Positions 1 through 6,348 of a stretch of DNA of 9,812 bases are shown piece after piece. Source of the stretch: an uncultured Lachnospiraceae bacterium (lineage in GTDB: Bacteria > Bacillota > Clostridia > Lachnospirales > Lachnospiraceae); assembly GCA_947174985.1 (NCBI GenBank), contig CAMWLB010000097.1:1-9812 (forward strand). The letters are read 5' to 3'. The number at the start of each line of letters is the position of its first letter. The stretch's first letter is position 1. Below the pieces are notes generated by a model. The model had not been told where the DNA came from. It was given only the letters and a program-made list of their open reading frames with translations, and ran no database searches. A program made the position numbers and the translations under genes.

Positions 1-1032
1 CTCCACCTGAGGCTCCTCCTCAATCAGGGCAAAAATACGCGCCGCACATGCCAGTGCATTCTGGAATTCCGTAAACACGCCGGAGATTTCGTTAAACGGC
101 TTAGTGTACTGGTTGGCATAGCTTAAGAAGCAGGTGAGCGTCCCCACGGAAATGCCGCCGACTCCCGTAACCATCCCTCTGATAACGGAAAAGGCTCCCG
201 ACACACAGACGCCCGTGTAAACAAGGCTGTTGACAAATCTTGTTGACGGATTGGTCAGAGAGGAAAAAAAGGTTGCCTGCAGGGAGTAGCGCCCAAGCCT
301 TTCGTTGATTTCATCGAAACGGGACAACGCCTTTTCCTCATAGGAAAAAGCCTGTACCACCTTTTGGTTTCCTATCATTTCATCTATCAGCGCCGTCTGT
401 TCCCCCCTTGTCTCCGACTGCAGCTTAAACATTTTGTAGGTCCTTCTCGCAATAAACGCAGCCACAAAAAGACTTACCGGCGTGATGCAGACCACCACCA
501 GCGTGATTCCCACATTCTCTCTGAACATAAACAGAAGCGTCCCTAAAATCGTGATGACGCCTGTAAAAAGCTGTGTAAAGCCCATAATCAGACCGTCTGA
601 AAACTGGTCTACGTCCGCAATGACGCGGCTCACAATCTCACCGTAAGGGTGTGCATCCAGATATTTTAAGGGCAGTATCTGAATCCGCTCGAACGCGTCC
701 CTTCTGATGTCGCGCACTACATGATACGCAATTTTATTGTTGCACACACTCATAACCCACTGGGACACCGCCGTACACGCAATGACGATTCCCATCTTTT
801 TTAAAATACCCAAAATAACTGCAAAATCCACCTGCCCGGGCTCTATGATATAGTCGATGGCGTCGCCCGTCAGTATCGGAATATACAGGGTCAGCGTTAC
901 CGTCACTGCGGCGCACACAATGGAGCAAATCAGGAAAAACCAGTATTTTCCGATATAATGGAACACTTTTTTCAAGGTCGCAAGCTGCCCTTTTTGTTTT
1001 GTATTTTCTGCTTTATCCGTTTTTTTGCCCAT
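1..1032 (-). CDS. ABC exporter half-transporter, membrane domain only (partial, cut by left edge)
   Basis: This is the second half of a heterodimeric ABC exporter of the multidrug/lipid type. The 344 visible codons start MGKKTDKAEN and run without a stop to base 1. They cover the six-helix membrane domain: hydrophobic stretches near residues 32-55 and 75-95, the intracellular-loop motif DIRRDAFERIQ followed by GEIVSRVIADVDQ, and a helix pair around FREN..ITLVVV. They end at ARIFALIEEEPQVE, where the nucleotide-binding domain normally begins. That domain is outside the window, so its ATPase motifs cannot be judged. The ATG overlaps the upstream gene's TAA by one base (TAATG) and has an ideal GGAGGTGA site inside the end of that gene, which points to translational coupling and equal production. 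From the partner's degenerate site I infer that this half carries the canonical catalytic glutamate. The substrate is unknown. Confidence 0.9.
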   Translation of the reverse strand, partial: MGKKTDKAENTKQKGQLATLKKVFHYIGKYWFFLICSIVCAAVTVTLTLYIPILTGDAIDYIIEPGQVDFAVILGILKKMGIVIACTAVSQWVMSVCNNKIAYHVVRDIRRDAFERIQILPLKYLDAHPYGEIVSRVIADVDQFSDGLIMGFTQLFTGVITILGTLLFMFRENVGITLVVVCITPVSLFVAAFIARRTYKMFKLQSETRGEQTALIDEMIGNQKVVQAFSYEEKALSRFDEINERLGRYSLQATFFSSLTNPSTRFVNSLVYTGVCVSGAFSVIRGMVTGVGGISVGTLTCFLSYANQYTKPFNEISGVFTEFQNALACAARIFALIEEEPQVE

Positions 1033-2825
1033 TATGCCGTCACCTCCCCTCTCTTATCAGGATATTGGGAATAATAAATCTCCTGATAAACCTCACAGCC
1101 GCCGAGCAGTTCCTCATGGGTTCCCATGCCTGCCACTTCGCCGTCGTCCAGCACGATGATTTTATCCGCATACAGAATGGACGAAGCGCGCTGGGACACG
1201 ATAAAGACCACCGGTGCTTTTTTCATGCCGTGAATCGCCCGCCTCAGTTTCAAATCCGTCGCATAGTCCAGCGCCGATGCGCTGTCGTCCAGAATCAGTA
1301 TCTCCGGCTGCTTTACCAGCGCCCTCGCAATAGTAAGACGCTGTTTTTGTCCGCCCGAGAGGTTCTTGCCGCCCTGACTGATCTGCGTTTCCAGTCCCTC
1401 CGGCTTACTGTCCACAAATTCAGCAGACTGTGAAATTTCCAGAGCCTCACGCAGCAGAGCGTCCTCTGCCTCCCGCACCTTTTGGGCATTTTCCTCGCCC
1501 TCCAAAGCGTCTGCCAAAACTTCCCTGCCCATCAGCAGATTTTCCCTGATGGTTCCTTTAAAGAGCACCGCCTTCTGCGGCACCACGCCAATTTTTGCCC
1601 GAAGTGCTTTTAAGGAATATTCCGCAACCGGAACACCGTCAATTTTTACACTTCCCGCTGTCGCCTCATAAAAACGGGGAATCAAATTCACCAGTGAGGA
1701 CTTTCCGGAGCCCGTGCCGCCGATGATGCCGATTGTTTCCCCCTTCTTTGCCGTAAAATGAATATCCGTCAGGCTTTCCGCGCCCGCGCCGGGGTAAGTC
1801 AGGGAGACATGGTCAAATTCCACGACGGGAACCTGCTGCCCGCCGTCAATCCCTTCCCTGTCGATGGCGCCCTCCGCCAGACCTGCCTCTATTTCCAGCA
1901 CGCTGCCAATTCGGTTGCCGCAGGCAATCGCTTTGTTGACTGTAATAATCAAATTTGCCAGCTTCACCAGCTCCACCAGTATCTGCGACATATAGTTGAC
2001 CAGCGCCATAACCGCGCCCTGCGTCAGGATACCGCTGTCCACCTTGACTGCGCCAATCCACAAAAGCGCTATCGTTGCGCCGTTGACGATAATATATGTG
2101 ACGGGGTTCATAATGGCGGAAATTCTTCCCACAAACATCTGCATGACTGTAAGCGTTTCATTGCCTGCGTCAAACTCTTCTTTTTCTTCCTCCTCCTTGT
2201 GAAAAGCGCGGAGCACGCGAACGCCTGTCAGATTGCCTCTTGTAATGCCAAGTACCTTGTCAAGCCCTGCCTGCACCTTTTTATAGAGAGGAATGGTTAT
2301 CAGCATAATGCCGAACACCACCACAGAGAGCAGCGTAATTACAATCACAAACACCAGCGCCGCCCCCACGTCAATGGTAAATGCCATCACCATCGCGCCG
2401 AACACGATAAAGGGGGAGCGCAGGAACAGACGCAGCACCATATTGACGCCGTTCTGCACCTGATTGACGTCGCTCGTCATACGGGTAATCATGGACGCAG
2501 TTCCCATCTTGTCCATCTGAGAAAAAGACAGCTTCTGCATATGGGAAAAAAGAGTATGCCGCAGCTTTGTGGCAAAGCCCACCGCCGCCTTCGCGGAAAA
2601 ATACTGCGCCGTGATGGAACATACCAGCCCGATTACCCCGAGCAGTATCATCACAAAGCACATGCGCCCCACATAGCCTGTATCCCGATTGGCAATACCA
2701 ACATCCACAATCAGCTTTACCACAATGGGAATCAGCAGCTCAAAGGAAGCCTCCAGCATCTTAAAAAGCGGTGCAAGCACAGTTTCCTTTTTATAATCTT
2801 TCAAGTAAACAAGCAGCTTTTTCAT
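1032..2825 (-). CDS. ABC exporter half-transporter with degenerate ATPase site (membrane domain plus ATPase)
   Basis: A complete 597-residue half-transporter that should pair with the next gene in the inner membrane and export an unknown compound using ATP. The membrane domain occupies about residues 1-310 and the ATPase domain about 335-585. Visible motifs are Walker A GGTGSGKS (369-376), the Q-loop glutamine in VPQKAVLF (Q417), an intact LSGGQ signature (489-493) and Walker B ILILDD (509-514). Two catalytic residues are changed: the usual Walker B glutamate is Asp514, and the switch histidine is Gln545 in VSQRAS. The same pair of changes marks the TM287-type subunit of heterodimeric exporters, so this half probably supplies the degenerate, non-hydrolysing site. 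Between Q-loop and signature lies a highly charged stretch (about 433-460) that looks longer than usual. The start has GGAG nine bases upstream. I see no clear promoter, and no regulator gene lies next to it. Confidence 0.93.
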   Translation of the reverse strand: MKKLLVYLKDYKKETVLAPLFKMLEASFELLIPIVVKLIVDVGIANRDTGYVGRMCFVMILLGVIGLVCSITAQYFSAKAAVGFATKLRHTLFSHMQKLSFSQMDKMGTASMITRMTSDVNQVQNGVNMVLRLFLRSPFIVFGAMVMAFTIDVGAALVFVIVITLLSVVVFGIMLITIPLYKKVQAGLDKVLGITRGNLTGVRVLRAFHKEEEEKEEFDAGNETLTVMQMFVGRISAIMNPVTYIIVNGATIALLWIGAVKVDSGILTQGAVMALVNYMSQILVELVKLANLIITVNKAIACGNRIGSVLEIEAGLAEGAIDREGIDGGQQVPVVEFDHVSLTYPGAGAESLTDIHFTAKKGETIGIIGGTGSGKSSLVNLIPRFYEATAGSVKIDGVPVAEYSLKALRAKIGVVPQKAVLFKGTIRENLLMGREVLADALEGEENAQKVREAEDALLREALEISQSAEFVDSKPEGLETQISQGGKNLSGGQKQRLTIARALVKQPEILILDDSASALDYATDLKLRRAIHGMKKAPVVFIVSQRASSILYADKIIVLDDGEVAGMGTHEELLGGCEVYQEIYYSQYPDKRGEVTA

Positions 2826-2878
2826 ATTTGTATTCTCCGTCTTGACTTAAAAATAGTCCGCTCCGTCCTCATTTTTTC

Positions 2879-2907
2879 TTGTCATTTTCTATCCGCAATG
2901 CTATAAT
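2879..2907 (+). promoter_or_regulatory. Promoter of tRNA-Ala
   Basis: TTGTCA (2879-2884) and a perfect TATAAT (2902-2907) are separated by exactly 17 bases. The predicted start is about two bases before the mature tRNA 5' end, so the leader would be very short. Confidence 0.75.
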
Positions 2908-2915
2908 TCGGGTAT

Positions 2916-2988
2916 GGGGACATAGCTCAGTTGGGAGAGCGGTGCGTTCGCAACGCACAGGTCACGGGTTCGAGTCCCGCTGTCTCCA
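2916..2988 (+). tRNA. tRNA-Ala, anticodon CGC
   Basis: A 73-base cloverleaf can be folded by hand. The acceptor is GGGGACA with TGTCTCC, the D arm GCTC/GAGC, and the anticodon stem GTGCG/CGCAC around the loop TTCGCAA. The variable region is AGGTC, and the T arm ACGGG/CCCGC encloses TTCGAGT. Loop positions 34-36 read CGC, which decodes GCG (alanine). The acceptor has the G3-U70 wobble pair that identifies alanine tRNAs, together with discriminator A73. The 3' CCA is not encoded, as A73 is followed by CTT, so it must be added after transcription. The T stem has an A49-C65 mismatch. The gene stands alone and faces the nitroreductase gene, whose stop codon is only four bases beyond its end. Confidence 0.96.
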
Positions 2989-2992
2989 CTTT

Positions 2993-3520
2993 TTATTTGA
3001 TGTAATACACGTAATTTTCTTTTCTCACGGCAGGCGCTTTCGCCGGTTCTGCGGCATAGCCCAGCGCACAGTGTCCGATTCCCTCGTAATCGCCGCTAAT
3101 CCCAAGCTGCTCTAAGAGTTCCTTTCCGAATTCCGACTCAAACTCTTCTTTTGCCCTGTGAATCCAGATGCCCGCCACGCCAAGGCTCTCTGCAGCGTTT
3201 AAAAGATTGCCCATCACAAGGCTGCCATCGTACTGATATGTGCCGATTTCCTTATTGGCAAGCACAATCAGAATAACAGGCGCACCATAAAACGGATCGA
3301 AGCCCTCCTGCCAGCCGCCGATTTTCCGGTTTTCCTCTGCAATCTTATCCCGAACCTCCTTGTTCGTCACGGCAATGATAAGCGGTGACTGCTTTCCCAT
3401 GCCGGTCGGGGCATAGGTGCCCGCCTTGATAATCGCTTCCAGCGTATCCTCCGCAATCCCGTCCGGTTTAAAATTTCTGCAGCTTCTTCTTGATTCTAAG
3501 ACCTTTAATGTCTCGTTCAT
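2993..3520 (-). CDS. Nitroreductase-family flavoprotein
   Basis: A 175-residue single-domain protein of the FMN-dependent nitroreductase family. These are cytoplasmic, usually dimeric enzymes that pass electrons from NAD(P)H to nitro compounds, quinones or flavins. The N-terminal ESRRSCRNFKPD (9-20) is the family's phosphate/FMN-binding start. It is followed by the conserved APTGMGKQSP segment (37-46), the AGIWIHRA segment (116-123) and the terminal GHCALGYAAE (149-158). The length fits the short clostridial members. The ATG is preceded by AGGAGG at ten bases. The gene lies 48 bases downstream of the aldo/keto reductase on the same strand with no promoter or terminator visible between them, so they are probably one operon. 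The physiological substrate cannot be told from sequence. Confidence 0.9.
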   Translation of the reverse strand: MNETLKVLESRRSCRNFKPDGIAEDTLEAIIKAGTYAPTGMGKQSPLIIAVTNKEVRDKIAEENRKIGGWQEGFDPFYGAPVILIVLANKEIGTYQYDGSLVMGNLLNAAESLGVAGIWIHRAKEEFESEFGKELLEQLGISGDYEGIGHCALGYAAEPAKAPAVRKENYVYYIK

Positions 3521-3568
3521 ATCTGTTCTTCCTCCTTCTTTTCACTTTGCATACTTATATTTTCCAAA

Positions 3569-4711
3569 TTACGCAAAAAGCTCCTTCGCCTTGTTCATTT
3601 TTTCCACAATATCCACCCCGAACGGACAGCGGGTCTCGCAGCCGCCGCAGGCAATACAGTGGGAAGCATTTTTCTGAAGCGCCTGATAGTGCGCCCTGAC
3701 AGAAGCCGGAACCTCCTCCTGCATAACAGCCAAATCATAGAGCTTGTTTACCATGGCAATGTCGATATCCACGGGGCAGGGTTTACAGTGGTTGCAGTAC
3801 ATGCACTTTTTGCTGTATGCATGATGCGGCGCCGCTGCCAGCACACTGGCGTAATCCTTTTCCTCTTCTCCTGCGGCCTCATAACGTACTGCATCGAGTA
3901 CATGCTGCGGCTCGGAATAGCCCGCCATAATGCTTGCCACCGCCGGTCTTGTCAGCGCATAGTGGATGCACTGGATGGGAGTGAGCGCCACGCCGAAGGG
4001 CGACGTCTTTTCCGCAAACAGCCTGCCGCCCGCATAACCCTTCATAACTGTGATTCCTACGTCATGCTGCGCGCACAGCCTGTAAAGCTCCGCTCTTTCC
4101 GGATCCATGCCCATAAGGGCTGCATTATACTCCTCCGCAAAATAATCGTCAAGATTTTCCGTGGGCGGCATCAAATCAAATGCCGGATTAATAGAAAACA
4201 GCAGCATCTCAATTTCGCCAGAAAGCACCGCCTTCTTTGCCACCGCCGGATTGTGGGAGCTAAGCCCTATATGGCGGATTGTGCCATTCTCCTTCAATGC
4301 GTGCACATACTCCAGAAAGGGACCGCTTACAATCTCGTCCCATTCCTTTTCTGAATCCACATAGTGAATCATACCCAAATCAATGTAATCTGTCTGCAAT
4401 CTGGCAAGCAAGTCCTCAAAGGCTTCCTTTACCTTTGCAATTTCGCGGGACCGCACATACTGTCCGTCCTGCCAGGTGGAGCCGATATGTCCCTGGATAT
4501 ACCATTTTCCCCTGGTGTCCTTGATACATTCCCCGATTGCGCTTCTCACATTCGGCTCGGACATCCAGCAGTCCAGAATATTAATCCCCTGCTCCTCGCA
4601 GAGCTTGATAATTTCCCTGCATCCTTCCAGTTCCTTTCGCTCAAGCCACTCCGCGCCGAGACCAATCTCGCTTACCATTAACCCTGTTTTTCCCAATCTT
4701 CTATACTGCAT
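3569..4711 (-). CDS. Aldo/keto reductase-like protein with C-terminal double 4Fe-4S domain
   Basis: A 380-residue cytoplasmic protein. It has an aldo/keto reductase barrel (about 1-280, starting MQYRRLGKTGLMVSEIGLG) and a ferredoxin-like tail (about 295-375). The tail has two cysteine clusters, Cys303/306/309/312 followed by Pro and Cys352/355/358/362 followed by Pro, enough for two 4Fe-4S centres. The barrel keeps the nucleotide-side motifs RHIGLSSHNP and GITVMKGYAGG and the histidine of the tetrad (His116 in GMIHYVD). The loop that normally reads D-T-A-x-x-Y-G is shortened to DCWMSEP (47-53), so the catalytic tyrosine is absent. His75 (QGHIG) sits where the catalytic lysine is expected. It may therefore not be a classical carbonyl reductase. 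The start has AGGAGG four bases upstream. It leads a probable operon with the nitroreductase, a plausible redox partner. The substrate is unknown. Confidence 0.9.
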   Translation of the reverse strand: MQYRRLGKTGLMVSEIGLGAEWLERKELEGCREIIKLCEEQGINILDCWMSEPNVRSAIGECIKDTRGKWYIQGHIGSTWQDGQYVRSREIAKVKEAFEDLLARLQTDYIDLGMIHYVDSEKEWDEIVSGPFLEYVHALKENGTIRHIGLSSHNPAVAKKAVLSGEIEMLLFSINPAFDLMPPTENLDDYFAEEYNAALMGMDPERAELYRLCAQHDVGITVMKGYAGGRLFAEKTSPFGVALTPIQCIHYALTRPAVASIMAGYSEPQHVLDAVRYEAAGEEEKDYASVLAAAPHHAYSKKCMYCNHCKPCPVDIDIAMVNKLYDLAVMQEEVPASVRAHYQALQKNASHCIACGGCETRCPFGVDIVEKMNKAKELFA

Positions 4712-4748
4712 AAGACCTCCTTTTTATGTAAAATTTTCCGTTTTCATT

Positions 4749-4757
4749 ATTATACCA
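4749..4757 (-). promoter_or_regulatory. Extended -10 promoter for the aldo/keto reductase operon
   Basis: On the minus strand TGG (4757-4755) directly precedes a perfect TATAAT (4754-4749), an extended -10 element. No good -35 box lies 16-18 bases upstream, as expected for this promoter class. The predicted leader is about 30 bases. The terminator after dapF lies just upstream, so this operon is probably transcribed independently. Confidence 0.65.
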
Positions 4758-4803
4758 ACTTCCCGGCAAAAAACCTATTACTATTTCCAAAAATAATCAA
4801 AAA

Positions 4804-4841
4804 CAAAAAAATCGCGGTACAACCAATGGCTATACCGTGAT
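4804..4841 (-). terminator. Intrinsic terminator of dapF, overlapping its stop codon
   Basis: On the minus strand ATCACGGTA (4841-4833) pairs with TACCGCGAT (4819-4811). The stem is nine pairs with one A-C mismatch around a 13-base loop, followed by seven Ts and then more T-rich sequence. The left arm contains the last sense codons of dapF, and the TAG begins at the top of the stem. Confidence 0.8.
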
Positions 4842-5669
4842 TTCTCCTTCAAATACAAACTCTGCCGGACCGGTCATAAACATCTGGTTTTGGTTTCTGT
4901 CCCAGAAAATTTCCAAGTCTCCACCTAAAAGCTTTACTGTGACCTGCTCGCCGGTCAGACCGTTTACCATACATGCCGCAGCCGCAGCGCACGCGCCGGT
5001 GCCGCACGCCAAGGTTTCACCGGTTCCTCGCTCCCACACACGCATTTCTATGGTACTTTGGTCAATTACCCTTACAAATTCCACGTTGGTCCGGTTCGGA
5101 AACAGGTCGTGGTTTTCCAGCGCATATCCCAGCTTTTCTACCGCAATTCCGTCCCAATTTTCCAAAAAAAGAACCGCATGCGGATTGCCCATGGACACGC
5201 AGGTGATGCGGTACTCCTCGCCAAACAGGGTGATTGGCTCATTTATGACGCGCTCATGCGCAGACCGCACCACTATCTTCTCCGCCAGGAATTCGGGTTC
5301 CCCCATATTGACCTTCACGAAAATCACTTTTTTATCCTGTATGGCAAGCTTTAGTTCCTTTACCTTTCCCGCGCTGACAATACTGATTTTCTTTTTCTCC
5401 GTAAGTCCTTTGTCGTACACGTATTTTGCCACACAGCGGATTCCATTGCCGCACATTTCCGCACGGCTTCCGTCCGCGTTGTACATTTCCATCTCAAAAT
5501 CCGCTTCCTCGGACGGATTGATAAAGATAACGCCGTCGCCGCCAACGCCGAAATGCCTGTCACTGAGCTTTTTTGCCAGCCGCGGCTTATCCTCCTGTTC
5601 TATTTTTTCAAGGCTTCCGTCCACGTAAATATAATCGTTGCCGCATCCATGCATTTTTGCGAATTTCAT
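4830..5669 (-). CDS. dapF: Diaminopimelate epimerase
   Basis: A 279-residue enzyme, full length for the family. It interconverts LL- and meso-diaminopimelate in the cytoplasm, the penultimate step to lysine and the source of meso-DAP for peptidoglycan. Both catalytic cysteines are present: Cys73 in the motif EMCGNGIRC and Cys222 in LACGTGACA. The N-terminal FAKMHGCGNDY, the substrate-binding HFGVGGDG (39-46), GNPHAVLF (161-168) and NRTNVEFV (192-199) are also typical of DapF. The start is ATG with a modest AAGGAA site ten bases upstream. A three-codon reading frame (M-H-V-stop) sits between that site and the start, its TGA overlapping the dapF ATG. No other lysine-pathway gene is nearby, so it appears to be a single-gene unit with its own promoter and terminator. 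Confidence 0.97.
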   Translation of the reverse strand: MKFAKMHGCGNDYIYVDGSLEKIEQEDKPRLAKKLSDRHFGVGGDGVIFINPSEEADFEMEMYNADGSRAEMCGNGIRCVAKYVYDKGLTEKKKISIVSAGKVKELKLAIQDKKVIFVKVNMGEPEFLAEKIVVRSAHERVINEPITLFGEEYRITCVSMGNPHAVLFLENWDGIAVEKLGYALENHDLFPNRTNVEFVRVIDQSTIEMRVWERGTGETLACGTGACAAAAACMVNGLTGEQVTVKLLGGDLEIFWDRNQNQMFMTGPAEFVFEGEITV

Positions 5670-5701
5670 ACATGCATAGTTCCTTCGCCTCTCTTACCAT
5701 T

Positions 5702-5729
5702 ACTATATGAGCAATTTCTCATATCTCAA
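5702..5729 (-). promoter_or_regulatory. Probable dapF promoter
   Basis: On the minus strand TTGAGA (5729-5724) and TATAGT (5707-5702) are 16 bases apart, giving a start near 5695 and a leader of about 25 bases. The spacer is almost entirely filled by an inverted repeat, listed separately. Confidence 0.55.
5705..5724. promoter_or_regulatory. 20-bp palindrome, possible operator in the dapF promoter
   Basis: ATATGAG (5705-5711) and CTCATAT (5718-5724) form a perfect 7-bp inverted repeat. The central six bases CAATTT add a symmetric AATT, so 18 of 20 positions are symmetric. It spans the spacer, part of the -10 and the first base of the -35. This is the usual position for a repressor site. It has no following T-run on either strand, so it is not a standard terminator for the upstream regulator gene. 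The binding protein is unknown. Confidence 0.45.
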
Positions 5730-5766
5730 ATGGCTTTCATGGGAATTTACTATGCAAAAAATGCTT

Positions 5767-6315
5767 TTATAATTTCATCATCTCGAGCACCATGGCGGCA
5801 GTTTCCGTCATATCGGTTGCACTGTCCATACTGCATTTCTGCAGATAGCGGTGCGCCTCTTCCTCCGTCATGTTGTTTCTCTCCATCAGAAGCGCTTTGG
5901 CTTCCTTTATCACTGCTTTTTCCTCCTGATTCCGCTGCTTCGGCACATTCTTCTGCCTGCGCCTGCGCCGTTCCAGATTTTCTGCCATCATGCCCACCGT
6001 GCTGATAAGCTCATGTACCTTGAGCGGCATGGACAGGCAGACAATGTCGTTTCCAAGACATTCGTTCAGATGCTGTCCGGATGCCAGCAGCAGCATCTCA
6101 AAGCCCGGCAGCAGAAGTTCATGCAGCTGCGAGTAAAGCATATCCGCCATTTTGTAGCCGCATACCACAATACCGCCATTCAGCCCGTCCATCTGGCTGA
6201 CCGCCTGCGTACCCGTCACGCAGACTCCCACAACATGAAAACCGTTCTTCACAAGGATATTCCGAATACTTCTGGCATTCTCCTGCTGTGGGAAAACGAC
6301 TATAATGTTTACCAC
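5767..6315 (-). CDS. ANTAR-domain antiterminator with pseudo-receiver domain, NitR-like
   Basis: A 182-residue cytoplasmic regulator that should act on RNA. Residues 1-110 have the size and hydrophobic pattern of a response-regulator receiver. Residues about 125-180 are an ANTAR RNA-binding domain, with the core IKEAKALLMERNNMTEEEAHRYL and a following AxxVL helix end. ANTAR proteins stabilise an antiterminator hairpin so that transcription passes a terminator. The receiver has lost its phosphorylation chemistry. The acidic pair is replaced (VVFPQQ), Gly53 stands at the phospho-Asp position (VVCGYKM) and the conserved lysine is not evident (LSMPLK). It starts with GTG, supported by AAAGGAGGTG seven bases upstream. 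It lies 33 bases after glnA, the arrangement known for nitR in Clostridium saccharobutylicum, whose product is a nitrogen-regulated antiterminator. The assignment by analogy is likely but unproven. Confidence 0.88.
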   Translation of the reverse strand: MVNIIVVFPQQENARSIRNILVKNGFHVVGVCVTGTQAVSQMDGLNGGIVVCGYKMADMLYSQLHELLLPGFEMLLLASGQHLNECLGNDIVCLSMPLKVHELISTVGMMAENLERRRRRQKNVPKQRNQEEKAVIKEAKALLMERNNMTEEEAHRYLQKCSMDSATDMTETAAMVLEMMKL

Positions 6316-6348
6316 ACGACCACCTCCTTTGTATTTCGAAAGATGGTG

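Noticed and set aside
1758..2906. Long plus-strand open frame (382 codons) opposite the ABC exporter gene
   Set aside because: It is the antisense shadow of a clearly recognisable ABC protein, is rich in His, Arg and Gln, shows no family motif and has no ribosome site.
2916..2988. tRNA gene as an integration site for a mobile element
   Set aside because: No duplicated tRNA 3' end, integrase or atypical gene block is visible on either side within the window.
3659..4354. Plus-strand open frame (231 codons) opposite the aldo/keto reductase
   Set aside because: It is antisense to a motif-rich gene, and its Arg/His/Cys-rich composition is an artefact of the reverse frame.
4837..5628. Plus-strand open frame (263 codons) opposite dapF
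   Set aside because: It mirrors dapF, is Ser/Pro/Thr-rich without motifs and has no start signal.
5667..5678. Three-codon leader peptide (M-H-V-stop) overlapping the dapF start
   Set aside because: It is too short to judge, contains no lysine codons and has no attenuator structure after it; probably chance within an ATGCAT palindrome.
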